Of a stretch of 64,000 nucleotides of DNA, positions 34,008 to 42,466 are shown in pieces. Position 1 is the first letter of the stretch; each line of letters begins with the position of its first letter. Source of the stretch: Jiangella anatolica (lineage in GTDB: Bacteria > Actinomycetota > Actinomycetes > Jiangellales > Jiangellaceae). The DNA lies in assembly GCF_003236295.1 (NCBI RefSeq), contig NZ_POTW01000005.1, positions 1 through 64,000 of the forward strand, written 5' to 3'. The notes beneath the pieces are model-generated. The model was not told the DNA's origin. It did no database searches and saw nothing but the letters and a program-made list of their open reading frames with translations. Both the position numbers and the translations under genes were made by a program.

Positions 34008-34336
34008 CTCGTAAGGTCCGGATCGAGCCGGAGGCCGCGGCCGAGCTCGAAGGCGCGGTCCACTGGTACGACAGGCACCGCCACGGCCTGGGGGCCGACT
34101 TCCTCGCGGCTGTCGACAACACCGTCGCGCACATCAGCCGCTGGCCGGTGGCGGGAGCTCCCGTGCCGGGCGTCGCGGACGACATCCCGGCCCGCAGGGC
34201 CCCAGTGCCGAGGTTCCCCTACACAGTCGTGTATCTCGTCCTCGACGACACGATCAGCGTCCTCGCCGTTGCCCATGACAAGCGCCGGCCGGGCTATTGG
34301 CGGCGCGATCGACCAGGTCCGGACACGACGCCCTGA
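34004..34336 (+). CDS. RelE/ParE-family toxin
   Basis: A 110-residue basic protein: KVRIEPEAAAELEGAVHWYD, GLGADFLAAVDNTVAHI, FPYTVVYLVLDDTISVLAVAH and KRRPGYWRRR give the full RelE/ParE core. The TTG start (34004) overlaps the antitoxin stop. Whether it cleaves mRNA (RelE) or poisons gyrase (ParE) cannot be told. Classical type II toxin-antitoxin order, antitoxin first. Confidence 0.85.
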   Translation: MTRKVRIEPEAAAELEGAVHWYDRHRHGLGADFLAAVDNTVAHISRWPVAGAPVPGVADDIPARRAPVPRFPYTVVYLVLDDTISVLAVAHDKRRPGYWRRDRPGPDTTP

Positions 34337-34390
34337 GGCCGGCCCGACCCGGTCTTCCCTCGCTTGCACGCCGTGTGGGATCGTTGCCAC

Positions 34391-35650
34391 ATGAAGCTCA
34401 CCATCGTCGGCGGCGGGTCCACCTACACCCCCGAGATCGTGGCCGGCCTCGTGCGGCTGCGCGACGCCCTGGACGTGACGGAGCTGGCGCTGCACGACGT
34501 CGCGGCGGAGCGGTTGGACGTGCTGGCCGGGGTCAGCCGGCGCATGCTCCGAGCCGGCGGCCACCCGGCCGCCGTCACCACCCACACCGACCTCGCGGCC
34601 GCGGCCGACGGCGCCGGGATCGTGCTCGTCCAGCTGCGGGTCGGCGGGCAGGACGCGCGCCTGAGCGACGAGACGATCCCGCTGAGCTGCGACTGCCTCG
34701 GCCAGGAGACCACCGGCGCCGGCGGGCTGGCCAAGGCTCTGCGGACCGTCCCCGTGATGCTCGACGTCGTCGAGGGCGTGCGCAAGGTCAACCCCGACGC
34801 CTGGATCATCGACTTCACCAACCCCGTCGGCATCGTCACCCGCGCCCTGCTGCGGGCCGGGCACGACCGCGTCGCCGGTCTGTGCAGCGCCGCCGCGGTG
34901 TTCCAGCGGCACTTCGCCAGGATCCTCGACGTGGACCCGGCCCGGATCGCGCTCGACCACGTCGGACTCAACCACCTCACCTGGGAACGACGCGTCTGGC
35001 TGGACGGAGAGGACGTGCTGCCGCGGCTGCTGGCCGAACACGCCCACCGGGTCGCGCCGGCCACCGGCCTGCCCGCCGGCCTGGTCCGCCGGCTCGGCAC
35101 GGTGCCGTCGTACTACCTGCACTACTACTACGCGCACGACGAGGTCGTCGCCCGGCAGCAGGAGCACGGCGTCCGCGCGCAGGAGGTCATGGCGATCGAG
35201 GCCGAGCTGCTGCGCCAGTACGCCGACGAGTCCGTCACGGCCAAGCCGGAGCTGCTCACCCGCCGCGGCGGCGCGCACTACTCCGACGCGGCGCTGGACC
35301 TGATGAACTCCCTGCTGAGCGGCGACGGCCGGACGCACGTGCTGAACGTACGCAACGGCTCGACGCTGCCGTTCCTGCCCGTCGACGCGGTGGTCGAGGT
35401 CCCGGCGGCGGTGACGGCGGACGCGGTCGCGCCGCTGCCCGTCGACCCGGTCGAGCCGCTGGTCGCCGGGCTGATCGCGCACGTGACGGCGTACGAGGAC
35501 CTCGCGCTGGACGCCGCGGTGCACGGCGGCCGCGACCGCGTCTTCAAGGCGCTGCTCGCGCACCCGCTGATCGGCCAGTACGCCGTCGCCGACGAGCTGA
35601 CCGACCTGCTGCTGGCGGCCAACCGCGACCACCTCGCGTGGCTGCGGTGA
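34391..35650 (+). CDS. GH4-family 6-phospho-glycosidase or alpha-glucosidase/galactosidase
   Basis: A 419-residue NAD- and metal-dependent GH4 enzyme: VGGGSTYTPEIVAGL (Rossmann), QLRVGGQDARLSDETIPL, FTNPVGIVTRALL, GLCSAA with the metal Cys, and DHVGLNHLTWERR with the metal His. The Cys and His are those used by 6-phospho-beta-glucosidase-type members. ATG at 34391 is preceded by GATCGT (34379-34384) 6 nt away and by no good ribosome-binding site. First gene of a three-gene operon with a sugar kinase and a NagB-like enzyme, pointing to amino-sugar or glycoside breakdown. Confidence 0.88.
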   Translation: MKLTIVGGGSTYTPEIVAGLVRLRDALDVTELALHDVAAERLDVLAGVSRRMLRAGGHPAAVTTHTDLAAAADGAGIVLVQLRVGGQDARLSDETIPLSCDCLGQETTGAGGLAKALRTVPVMLDVVEGVRKVNPDAWIIDFTNPVGIVTRALLRAGHDRVAGLCSAAAVFQRHFARILDVDPARIALDHVGLNHLTWERRVWLDGEDVLPRLLAEHAHRVAPATGLPAGLVRRLGTVPSYYLHYYYAHDEVVARQQEHGVRAQEVMAIEAELLRQYADESVTAKPELLTRRGGAHYSDAALDLMNSLLSGDGRTHVLNVRNGSTLPFLPVDAVVEVPAAVTADAVAPLPVDPVEPLVAGLIAHVTAYEDLALDAAVHGGRDRVFKALLAHPLIGQYAVADELTDLLLAANRDHLAWLR

Positions 35651-36627
35651 CGCTCGTCCTCGGCGTCGACGGCGGCAACTCCAAGACCGACGTCGCGGTC
35701 GTGACGGGCGACGGCGAGCTGCGCGCGTGGGTGCGCGGACCGGGCAGCGCGACCGGGCCGGACCGGGCCGCGGCGATCGTCGCGGATCTCGTCCAGCGGA
35801 CCGGGCTGGACCTGAGCGACGCGACCGGCGGCTGCCACCTCGCCGGCGTCGACCTGCCGTTCCAGGCCGACGCGGTCCGGGCGGCGCTGGCCCGGCGCGG
35901 CGTCGTCGCCGAGGTGGCGAACGACGCGTGGGCGCTGCTGCGCGCGGGCGCGCCGCCGTCGGCCCCGGCGGTCGCCGTGGTGGGTGGGGCGGGGCTGAAG
36001 TGCGTCGCCCGGGCCGGCGCGACCACCGTCGAGTTCCCGGGCCTCGGCTGGCAGTCCGGCGACCTCAGCGGCGCCGGCGACCACCTGGCCCGGGAGGCGG
36101 TCCGGGCGGCCGCCCGCGCGGAGGACGGCCGCGGTCCGGCGACCGCCCTGGTCGACGCGGTCCGCGGCCTGCTCGGGCTGCCGTCGGTCGCCGTGCTTGC
36201 CGAGCGGCTGCTGCGCGGCGAGCTGACCGAGCGTGACCTCGACGGCCTCGTCCCGGCCGTCCTCGACGCCTGGCGCGACGGCGACCCGGTCGCGTCCGCG
36301 CTGGTGAGCGGCCTGGCCGAGGAGATCGCGGTGTCCGCCCGAGCGGCCCGGCGGGCGGCGGGCGCGTCCGGCGCGTCCGGCGCGTCCGGCGCCGAGGGAC
36401 GGGCCGACTGGACGCTCGTCCTCGGCGGCGGCCTGCTGGCCGACCCGGCCGGCCGGCTGCTCGCCGCGCTGCCCACGGACCTGTGGGACGAGTTCGCGCC
36501 GAGCGTCGTGACCGGCCCGCCGGTCGCCGGTGCCGTGCTGCTCGGCCTGGACCGGCTCGGCGTCACGGGCCGCGACGACGACGTCCGGCGGGCCTTCCGC
36601 GACGCCGAGCCGAAGGTGCTGCCGTGA
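35647..36627 (+). CDS. BadF/BadG-type ATPase, N-acetylglucosamine kinase-like
   Basis: A 326-residue ASKHA-fold kinase: VLGVDGGNSKTDVAVV (phosphate 1), EVANDAWALLRAG, AVVGGAGLKCVAR and GGGLLADPAGRLLAALP. This group includes N-acetylglucosamine kinase. GTG at 35647 overlaps the GH4 stop (GTGA). A 9-bp tandem repeat encodes (GAS)3 in a surface loop. It likely phosphorylates the sugar released by, or fed to, the GH4 enzyme. Confidence 0.85.
   Translation: MTLVLGVDGGNSKTDVAVVTGDGELRAWVRGPGSATGPDRAAAIVADLVQRTGLDLSDATGGCHLAGVDLPFQADAVRAALARRGVVAEVANDAWALLRAGAPPSAPAVAVVGGAGLKCVARAGATTVEFPGLGWQSGDLSGAGDHLAREAVRAAARAEDGRGPATALVDAVRGLLGLPSVAVLAERLLRGELTERDLDGLVPAVLDAWRDGDPVASALVSGLAEEIAVSARAARRAAGASGASGASGAEGRADWTLVLGGGLLADPAGRLLAALPTDLWDEFAPSVVTGPPVAGAVLLGLDRLGVTGRDDDVRRAFRDAEPKVLP
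36361..36387 (+). repeat. 3 x 9-bp in-frame tandem repeat
   Basis: GGCGCGTCC occurs three times in a row inside the kinase gene and encodes GAS-GAS-GAS. Being a multiple of 3 it could vary in copy number without breaking the frame. Confidence 0.7.
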
Positions 36628-37385
36628 CGACGACCCGGGTGTTCCCCGACGCCGACGCGCTCGGCCGGGCGCTGGCCGCCGAGATCCTCGCCGACCTGGA
36701 CCGCGCCGGCGGCCGGTACCTGCTCGGCTGCCCCGGCGGCCGCAGCCTGATGCCGACGTACCGGGCGGTCGCCGCAGCCCTCGCCGAACGACCGCGCGAC
36801 CTGTCCGGCCTGGTCATCGTCATGATGGACGACTACTTGGCCGGGCCCGGCCGCCGCGTCGGCATCGACCGGGCGCACAGCTGCGAGCGGTTCGGCCGGG
36901 AGCACATCGCCACGCCCTGGAGCGACGCCGTAGCGCCGCTGCCCGGCGTCGCCGAGGTCTGGCTGCCCGACCCGGCCGACCCCGCCGCGTACGACGAGCG
37001 GATCGCCGCGGCCGGCGGCGTCGACCTGTTCCTGCTGGCCAGCGGCGTCTCCGACGGCCACGTCGCGTTCAACCCGCCGGGCTGCGACCGCGCCGACCGC
37101 ACCCGGGTGATCGACCTCGCCGAGACCACCCGTCGCGACAACCTCGCGACGTTCCCGCACCTGCGCACGCTCGACGCGGTCCCACGCCAGGGCGTCAGCG
37201 TTGGACCGGCGACGATCGTCGAGCTGTCGCGGCGGGTCCGCCTGGTCGCGACCGGCGCGGCGAAGGCGCACACCGTCCGACGAACCCGGGCCGCGTCCGG
37301 CTGGCAGGCCGACTGGCCCGCCACGCTCGTCCACGAGTGCCGCGACCCGCAGCTGTGGGTCGACGAGGCCGCCGCCCAGGGCTGA
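36624..37385 (+). CDS. NagB/6-phosphogluconolactonase-family sugar isomerase-deaminase homologue
   Basis: A 253-residue protein of the glucosamine-6-phosphate deaminase/6-phosphogluconolactonase fold. MMDDYLAG corresponds to the catalytic Asp loop, and SGVSDGHVAFNPPG to the GxxxDGHxAFNEPG loop; Asp and His are kept but the usual Glu (E148 in E. coli NagB) is a proline. Its place behind a GlcNAc-kinase-like gene favours an amino-sugar phosphate substrate. GTG at 36624 overlaps the kinase stop. Ends the operon before a hairpin. Confidence 0.78.
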   Translation: MTTTRVFPDADALGRALAAEILADLDRAGGRYLLGCPGGRSLMPTYRAVAAALAERPRDLSGLVIVMMDDYLAGPGRRVGIDRAHSCERFGREHIATPWSDAVAPLPGVAEVWLPDPADPAAYDERIAAAGGVDLFLLASGVSDGHVAFNPPGCDRADRTRVIDLAETTRRDNLATFPHLRTLDAVPRQGVSVGPATIVELSRRVRLVATGAAKAHTVRRTRAASGWQADWPATLVHECRDPQLWVDEAAAQG

Positions 37386-37390
37386 CGGGT

Positions 37391-37411
37391 CCACGGCCGC
37401 CCTGGCCGTGG
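37391..37411 (+). terminator. hairpin terminator after the GH4-kinase-NagB operon
   Basis: CCACGGCC (37391-37398) pairs with GGCCGTGG (37404-37411) around a 5-nt loop, 5 bp after the last stop codon. No T-run follows, as is common in high-GC actinomycetes. Confidence 0.5.
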
Positions 37412-37493
37412 CACTGTTCCGGACGTCACACTCAGACTCGTCACGAACGGGCACCGCTACGCCGTCGTCATGGTGAGAACACGAGGAGGAGCG

Positions 37494-38834
37494 ATGCGCA
37501 GGATCCTGATCGTCGGCGGCGGGTACGCCGGGTTCTACACCGCGTGGCGGCTGGAGAAGAAGCTGCGCCGCGGCGAGGCGGAGGTCACGATCGTCGACCC
37601 GCGGCCGTACATGACCTACCAGCCGTTCCTGCCGGAGGTGACGGCCGGCTCGGTCGAGGCCCGGCACGTCGCGGTGTCGCTGCGCCGGCACCTGCGCCGC
37701 ACCCGGATCATCGCCGGCACCGTCGTCGGCATCGACCACGCGCACCGGACGGCCACCGTCAGCACGCCGGACGCGCCGGACCGGGAGCTGGAGTACGACG
37801 TCATCGTCGTCACCGCCGGCGCGGTGACCAGGACGTTCCCGATCCCGGGCGTCGCACGCGAGGCGATCGGCCTCAAGCACGTCGAGGAGGCCGTCGCGAT
37901 CCGCGACCGGCTGCTGACGGCCTTCGAGCGGGCCGCGGCGCTGCCGCCCGGCCCGGACCGCAAGCGGCTGCTCACGGTGACGGTGGTCGGCGGCGGCTTC
38001 ACCGGCGTCGAGGGCTTCGGCGAGCTGTTGTCGCTGGCCACCGCGCTGCTGAAGCGGTACCCCGAGCTCAGCTTCGACGACCTCGGCTTCCACCTGGTCG
38101 AGCTGCGCGACCGCATCCTGCCGGAGGTGACGGACAAGCCCGGCGCGTGGGTGGTCCGGCACCTGGAGAAGCGCGGCGGGCACGTGCACCTGGAGACCAA
38201 GCTCGTGTCCGCCGAGAACGGCCACGTCGTGCTCTCCGACGGCACCGAGTACGACAACCACCTGCTCGTGTGGGCCGCCGGCAATCAGAGCAACCCGGTC
38301 GTCGCGCACCACACCGACCTGCCGGTGGACGAGCAGGGGCTGTTCCGGGTCCGCGCCGACCTGCGCATCGGCACCGACGACGCGCCGGTGGCGGACGCGT
38401 GGGCGGCCGGCGACAACGCCGCCGTCCCGGACCTGGCGTCGGACCGGCCGGGCGCGCTCGTCGTCCCGAACGCGCAGAACGCGGTCCGCGAGGGCAAGCG
38501 GCTGGCCAAGAACCTCGTCGCCGACCTGCGCGGCCGCAGGACCAAGCCGTACGTGCACCACAGCCTCGGCACGGTCGCCACACTCGGCCTGGGCAAGGGC
38601 ATCTTCCAGTACCGCCGCATCGTCATCACCGGCCTGCTGGCCTGGCTGATGCACCGCGGCTACCACGTCCTCGCGGTCCCGACGTGGGAGCGCAAGGTCC
38701 GGGTGTTCCTGGTGTGGGCGGCGGCCGCGTTCTACGGCCGCGACATCGTCTCGCTGCTGTCGGTGCAGCACCCGCGCGCGGAGTTCGTCGCCGCCACGCT
38801 CGGCGACCGGGACCGCCGCGTCAGCCGGCAGTGA
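37494..38834 (+). CDS. ndh: type II NADH dehydrogenase (NDH-2) / FAD-dependent oxidoreductase
   Basis: A 446-residue flavoprotein: FAD motif RRILIVGGGYAGFYTAWRL, NADH motif TVVGGGFTGVEGFGEL, and AWAAGDNAAVP for the second FAD contact. A C-terminal amphipathic or hydrophobic stretch (YRRIVITGLLAWLMHRGYH) would attach it to the membrane. NDH-2 passes electrons from NADH to menaquinone without pumping protons. ATG at 37494 has a strong GAGGAGGAG site upstream. It overlaps the convergent lipoprotein gene by 14 bp. Confidence 0.87.
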   Translation: MRRILIVGGGYAGFYTAWRLEKKLRRGEAEVTIVDPRPYMTYQPFLPEVTAGSVEARHVAVSLRRHLRRTRIIAGTVVGIDHAHRTATVSTPDAPDRELEYDVIVVTAGAVTRTFPIPGVAREAIGLKHVEEAVAIRDRLLTAFERAAALPPGPDRKRLLTVTVVGGGFTGVEGFGELLSLATALLKRYPELSFDDLGFHLVELRDRILPEVTDKPGAWVVRHLEKRGGHVHLETKLVSAENGHVVLSDGTEYDNHLLVWAAGNQSNPVVAHHTDLPVDEQGLFRVRADLRIGTDDAPVADAWAAGDNAAVPDLASDRPGALVVPNAQNAVREGKRLAKNLVADLRGRRTKPYVHHSLGTVATLGLGKGIFQYRRIVITGLLAWLMHRGYHVLAVPTWERKVRVFLVWAAAAFYGRDIVSLLSVQHPRAEFVAATLGDRDRRVSRQ

Positions 38835-40152
38835 GTGCCGAGCGGTCCGCGAGCAGGCCGGCGTCAGGGACGGGCAGGGCGTCGGTCGCGGGCCGCTCGG
38901 GCGTGTCCGGCAGCGGCTCCGGGACGGCGGTCAGGTCGCCCTCCATGCCCGGTTGCGGCCCCGGCAGCGTCACGTCCAGGAACGGGACGCCGGGCGGGGC
39001 GGCCGGGACGTCGGTCAGCGTGACGCCGGAGATCGCCGGCGTGCCGGCCGGGCAGACGGCGGTCGCGATCGCCTCTGGCAGAACCGACGCGAACCCGTTG
39101 CCGTCCAGGCAGGTCCCGGTCGACGGCGCCCGGTCGGTGGAGATGTCGGCGATGTCGTATCGGTTCGCGCTGAACGTGTTCGCGACGAACCGGTTGTCCA
39201 GCGCCGGCACGTCCTCGGCGCTGCTGATCAGCGTGCCGGCGGTGGTGTTGCCGCCGATCAGGTTCCGCTCGATGACGTTCTGCTGGCCGCCGGCGATGCC
39301 GATCCCGACACCGAACCCGCCCTCGGCCTGCGCCGGCGAGTCGGCCTGCACGTTGTCGGTGATGACGTTGCCGACGACGAGGTTGTCGCGCTGCGGGACG
39401 AACGCCTCCTGGTAGTCCGACGTCAGCGTCAGCCCGACCCGGTTGCCGGCGAACCGGTTCCCGGTGATCAGCACGCCGCCCGAGGCGTTCGCGTTCTCGA
39501 AGCCGACGGCGTTGCGCTCGGCCACGTTGCCGGTGACGACGGCGTCGCAGTCGACGCACTGGCCGAGATAGAACCCGGAGTCCGCGCCCCCGGAGGCGTA
39601 GCTGTCGACGATCGCGCCGTGCTGGGAGTGGAACGCGTAGATCCCGTACAGGCCGTTGTTGGTCGAGGTGACGTTGCGGACCTCGTAGCGCTGCAGCAGC
39701 TCCTCCTCCGGCTCCTCGCTCGTGTACGCGTCGCCGGGCACGTTGCCGGTCTCGTCGTGCACGCCGGAGATCAGCACGCCGGCCAGCGTGTGCCGGGTCG
39801 CGGTGAGGTTCTGCACCCGCACGCCGTCGGCGATGCCGAGGATCCCGATCGCCCGCTCCCCCTCGCCGTCGACGACGACGGCGTTGCGGTCCGCGCCGCG
39901 GATGGTGACGTCGGCCTTGTCGACGACGACCGCCTCCGGGTACGTCCCCGCGTCGACCAGCACCAGGCCGCCCTCCGCGACCGCGCCGACGGCCTCGGTG
40001 ATCGTCGCCGCGTCCGCCGGCACCCGCACCACCTCCGCGCCGCCGCCCGCCGAGGTCGTCTCGGCCGAGGAGGGCTCGTCCTCGCCGGAACAGGCGGCGG
40101 ACAGGACGAGGGCGAGGACGAGTGGGGCCGCGTAGCGGAGGCGTGGTCTCAC
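38821..40152 (-). CDS. secreted lipoprotein with right-handed parallel beta-helix
   Basis: A 443-residue protein with a lipoprotein signal (LVLALVLSAAC) and a repeated beta-helix made of short units such as DVTIRGADRNAVVVDGE, VTGNVAERNAVGF, ITGNRFAGNRVGL and NRFVANTFSANRY. The fold is shared by pectate-lyase-like and NosD-type proteins; no catalytic site is obvious. GTG at 40152 is preceded by TACCGT (40164-40159) 6 nt away, without a ribosome-binding site. Cys pairs (GQCVDCD) occur in the helix. Function unknown; carbohydrate binding or surface lysis are possibilities. Confidence 0.78.
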   Translation of the reverse strand: MRPRLRYAAPLVLALVLSAACSGEDEPSSAETTSAGGGAEVVRVPADAATITEAVGAVAEGGLVLVDAGTYPEAVVVDKADVTIRGADRNAVVVDGEGERAIGILGIADGVRVQNLTATRHTLAGVLISGVHDETGNVPGDAYTSEEPEEELLQRYEVRNVTSTNNGLYGIYAFHSQHGAIVDSYASGGADSGFYLGQCVDCDAVVTGNVAERNAVGFENANASGGVLITGNRFAGNRVGLTLTSDYQEAFVPQRDNLVVGNVITDNVQADSPAQAEGGFGVGIGIAGGQQNVIERNLIGGNTTAGTLISSAEDVPALDNRFVANTFSANRYDIADISTDRAPSTGTCLDGNGFASVLPEAIATAVCPAGTPAISGVTLTDVPAAPPGVPFLDVTLPGPQPGMEGDLTAVPEPLPDTPERPATDALPVPDAGLLADRSALTAG

Positions 40153-40239
40153 TGCCGCACGGTAACCGGGCCGCCACGCCGCCCGCGGCCGATTCCGTCG
40201 AAATGTGATCAGTGCGGCACCCAGTGGTAGCCGGTTGAT

Positions 40240-41450
40240 GCCCCTATGGATGTCAAGCGGCTGCAGCGGCTGGTGATGGCGATCGTCTGGCGGTGGTGAT
40301 GTCGCGATAGATCTCTCGGGCGATGTAGCGCTTGAGGCAACGGATCGCTTCGCGTCGGGTCTTGCCCTCTTCGGTGCGTCGTCGAACGTAGTCCTGGGTG
40401 TGCTTGTCCCAGCGCAGCCGGGCGATGGTGATCGTGTAGAGCGCGGAGTTGGCTTGTCGGTCTCCGCCCCGGTTGAGCCGGCGGCGGTGCGTCTTGCCCG
40501 ATGACGCTTCGATCGGACTGACACCGCAGAGCGCAGCGAAGGATGCCTCGCTGGTCAGCCGTTCAGGGTTGTCGCCGGCAGCGAGCAGCAACGCGGCAGC
40601 CGTGTCCGGGCCGACGCCGTAGCGCTGCAGCAGCGCCGGTGCGTGAGCCTGGATGGCGGTGGTGATCTGGTTGTTGAGCTCGTCGATTTCGCTGGTCAAC
40701 TCGATGATGCGACGGGCGAGCAGTCGCAGGGTGAACGCGGCCGCTCCGGTCGGATCGATGGGGCTTGCCGCGCTCAGCTCGGCGCATCGGCGGAACAGGG
40801 CCGGGTTGCTCAGACCGGTCATCGCCTCGCGTAGGGCAGGGTCGGCGCGGACCAGGACTGCCTTGAGCTGGTTGATCGCCTGGCTGCGGGACTTGATGGC
40901 CGAGGCCTTGGCCAGTTTGAACATCCGCAGCATCTCGACCTGCCCGTCGCCGGACTTCGCGACTGCGGTGGCGCGTCCGGACAGCACGGCTCGGGCTGCT
41001 GTCTCGGCATCAAGGGTGTCGGTCTTTCCGCGGCGCCGTCGTTCGCTGCGGTCACCGCGGTTGACCTCGATCACGCTGACCGCCTCGGCGCTCAGATAGC
41101 GGGCCAGCGCAGCGCCATAGGAACCGGTGCACTCCACCCCAGCGCGGCGCACCGGCCCGAACCCACGCGCCCACGCCAGCAGCTGCCGGTAGCCGGCCGC
41201 CGTTGTCGGGAACGTGGCGGTGGCCAGCAAGACACCCACCGCGGTGAGCGCCGCCGCGACGTGCACGTCCTTGTGCGTATCAACCCCCAGCACGACCTCG
41301 GCAGAGTCGGACGGAATCGCCGGTGCAGTTGGGTAGGGCATGCTGGGCAAGGTCGTTCGTCTCCTGACGGCTCGGGAACGGATGGCCGTCGTCGGGTCGG
41401 CCCAGGCGGTCAGGACTGTGGCGGTGCCCTGTTGCGAGCAAGGCCCCTAT
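40240..41450 (-). mobile_element. IS110-family insertion sequence, about 1.2 kb
   Basis: One transposase gene is flanked by near-identical 11-bp direct sequences, GCCCCTATGGA (40240-40250) and GCCCCTATAGA (41443-41453), with no long inverted repeats. This fits IS110 elements, which leave a short direct repeat of the recombination core (often containing CT) at each end. The base composition is visibly less GC-rich than the neighbours. The longer non-coding end lies upstream of the transposase. Exact borders are an inference from the repeats. Confidence 0.65.
40253..41350 (-). CDS. IS110-family transposase (DEDD recombinase)
   Basis: A 365-residue recombinase. The N-terminal RuvC-like DEDD domain has LGVDTHKDVHVAA, GVECTGSYGAALARYL and KTDTLDAETAAR; the C-terminal Transposase_20 domain has RYGVGPDTAAALLLAAGDN, ALCGVSPIEASSGKTHRRRL and the serine-bearing NRGGDRQANSALY. 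These elements recombine under guidance of a non-coding bridge RNA. The gene is intact. An alternative start three codons on (MPYPTAP) is possible. Confidence 0.95.
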   Translation of the reverse strand: MPSMPYPTAPAIPSDSAEVVLGVDTHKDVHVAAALTAVGVLLATATFPTTAAGYRQLLAWARGFGPVRRAGVECTGSYGAALARYLSAEAVSVIEVNRGDRSERRRRGKTDTLDAETAARAVLSGRATAVAKSGDGQVEMLRMFKLAKASAIKSRSQAINQLKAVLVRADPALREAMTGLSNPALFRRCAELSAASPIDPTGAAAFTLRLLARRIIELTSEIDELNNQITTAIQAHAPALLQRYGVGPDTAAALLLAAGDNPERLTSEASFAALCGVSPIEASSGKTHRRRLNRGGDRQANSALYTITIARLRWDKHTQDYVRRRTEEGKTRREAIRCLKRYIAREIYRDITTARRSPSPAAAAA

Positions 41451-41652
41451 AGAGACACGCCTGGCCGACCCGACGGCAGCAAGCACCGCCCCGGACGCGC
41501 AGTCGACAGATCAAACACAAGGCACCCAAGGCCAGTCGTAACGCGGGTCAGACCACGATCCGGGGCGGCACCATCTCATCCTCACAGTCGTAACGGGGCA
41601 CTCGTCGTTCGTCTCCTGGGTAGAAGGACTCTCGAAGACCCAGGAGGACCAG
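41351..41652. other. 302-bp non-coding stretch: IS110 left end and upstream region of the VOC gene
   Basis: 41351-41450 is the upstream end of the IS110 element, where the bridge RNA of this family is normally encoded; I cannot fold it here. A 15-bp sequence, GTCGTTCGTCTCCTG, occurs at 41352-41366 and again at 41604-41618, and CAGTCGTAACG at 41533-41543 and 41585-41595. The region after 41450 holds the promoter of the VOC-DGPF-sigma genes, with a GGAGG ribosome-binding site just before 41653. No gene is seen. Confidence 0.5.
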
Positions 41653-42120
41653 ATGAGCGTGACCCCGATCCCGGACACCTACCGCCGCATCACCCCCTGC
41701 CTCGTCGTGAACGGAGCGGCGCAGGCGCTGGAGTTCTACGCCGACGTGTTCGGCGCGGCCGAGCGGATGCGCTTCCCCGGTCCCGGCGGCAGCGTGGCGC
41801 ACGCCGAGATCGTCATCGGCGACTCGGTGCTCATTGTCGAGGACGCGTCGCCGATGATGGGCACCGAGGCGCCGCCGCCCGACGGGGTGCCCGGCACGCC
41901 GTCGTTCCTCTTCCTCTACGTGGAGGACGTCGACGCGACGGTGGCGCGGGCGGTGGAGAAGGGCGCGACGCTCAAGCGGGCGCCGGAGGACCAGTTCTAC
42001 GGCGACCGCGACGCGTTCGTCATCGACCCGTTCGGGCACGGCTGGACCGTCGCGACGCACGTCGAGGACGTGCCGGAGGACGAGCTCGCGCGCCGCCTGA
42101 GCGCCGTCATGGGAGCCTGA
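41653..42120 (+). CDS. VOC/glyoxalase-fold protein (PhnB-like)
   Basis: A 155-residue metal-binding-fold protein with two beta-alpha-beta modules: ITPCLVVNGAAQALEFYADVFGA, HAEIVIGDSVLIVEDAS, SFLFLYVEDVDATVARAVEKGA and DRDAFVIDPFGHGWTVATH. It resembles PhnB-type proteins often found beside ECF42 sigma genes. First of a three-gene unit with a DGPF protein and that sigma factor; the start has GGAGG upstream. Enzyme function is not known. Confidence 0.87.
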   Translation: MSVTPIPDTYRRITPCLVVNGAAQALEFYADVFGAAERMRFPGPGGSVAHAEIVIGDSVLIVEDASPMMGTEAPPPDGVPGTPSFLFLYVEDVDATVARAVEKGATLKRAPEDQFYGDRDAFVIDPFGHGWTVATHVEDVPEDELARRLSAVMGA

Positions 42121-42124
42121 CGGG

Positions 42125-42466
42125 ATGAAGTACGTGCTGCTGTTCGTCGACACCGAGCAGTTCCACGCCGACCTCCAGGCGCTGACGCCGGACGACCGCG
42201 CTCGTGCGTTCGCCAAGGTGGACGAGTGGATGGCCGAGCACCGCCGGGTCATCCGCGGCGGCAACAAGCTGCAGGACCCGGACACCGCGACCACCGTCCG
42301 CCTCGACGGGCCGGAGCCGATCGTCACCGACGGCCCGTTCGTCGAGGGCAAGGAGGTGGTCAGCGGCTACCTCGAGATCGAGGTCGCCGACCTGGACGAG
42401 GCGCTGGCGATGGTGCGGACGTGGCCCGGCTGCCCGGTCGTGGAGATCCGGCCGCTGGAGTCATGA
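42125..42466 (+). CDS. YCII/DGPF-domain protein
   Basis: A 113-residue protein of the YCII-related group with the signature VTDGPFVEGKEVVSGYLEIEV. DGPF proteins are the standard partner of ECF42 sigma factors. It overlaps the sigma gene by 4 bp. Its biochemical role is unclear. Confidence 0.9.
   Translation: MKYVLLFVDTEQFHADLQALTPDDRARAFAKVDEWMAEHRRVIRGGNKLQDPDTATTVRLDGPEPIVTDGPFVEGKEVVSGYLEIEVADLDEALAMVRTWPGCPVVEIRPLES

Noticed and set aside
35544-38771. Minus-strand open frame of 1075 codons
   Set aside because: Antisense to the kinase, NagB-like and NDH-2 genes, all of which have strong family motifs.
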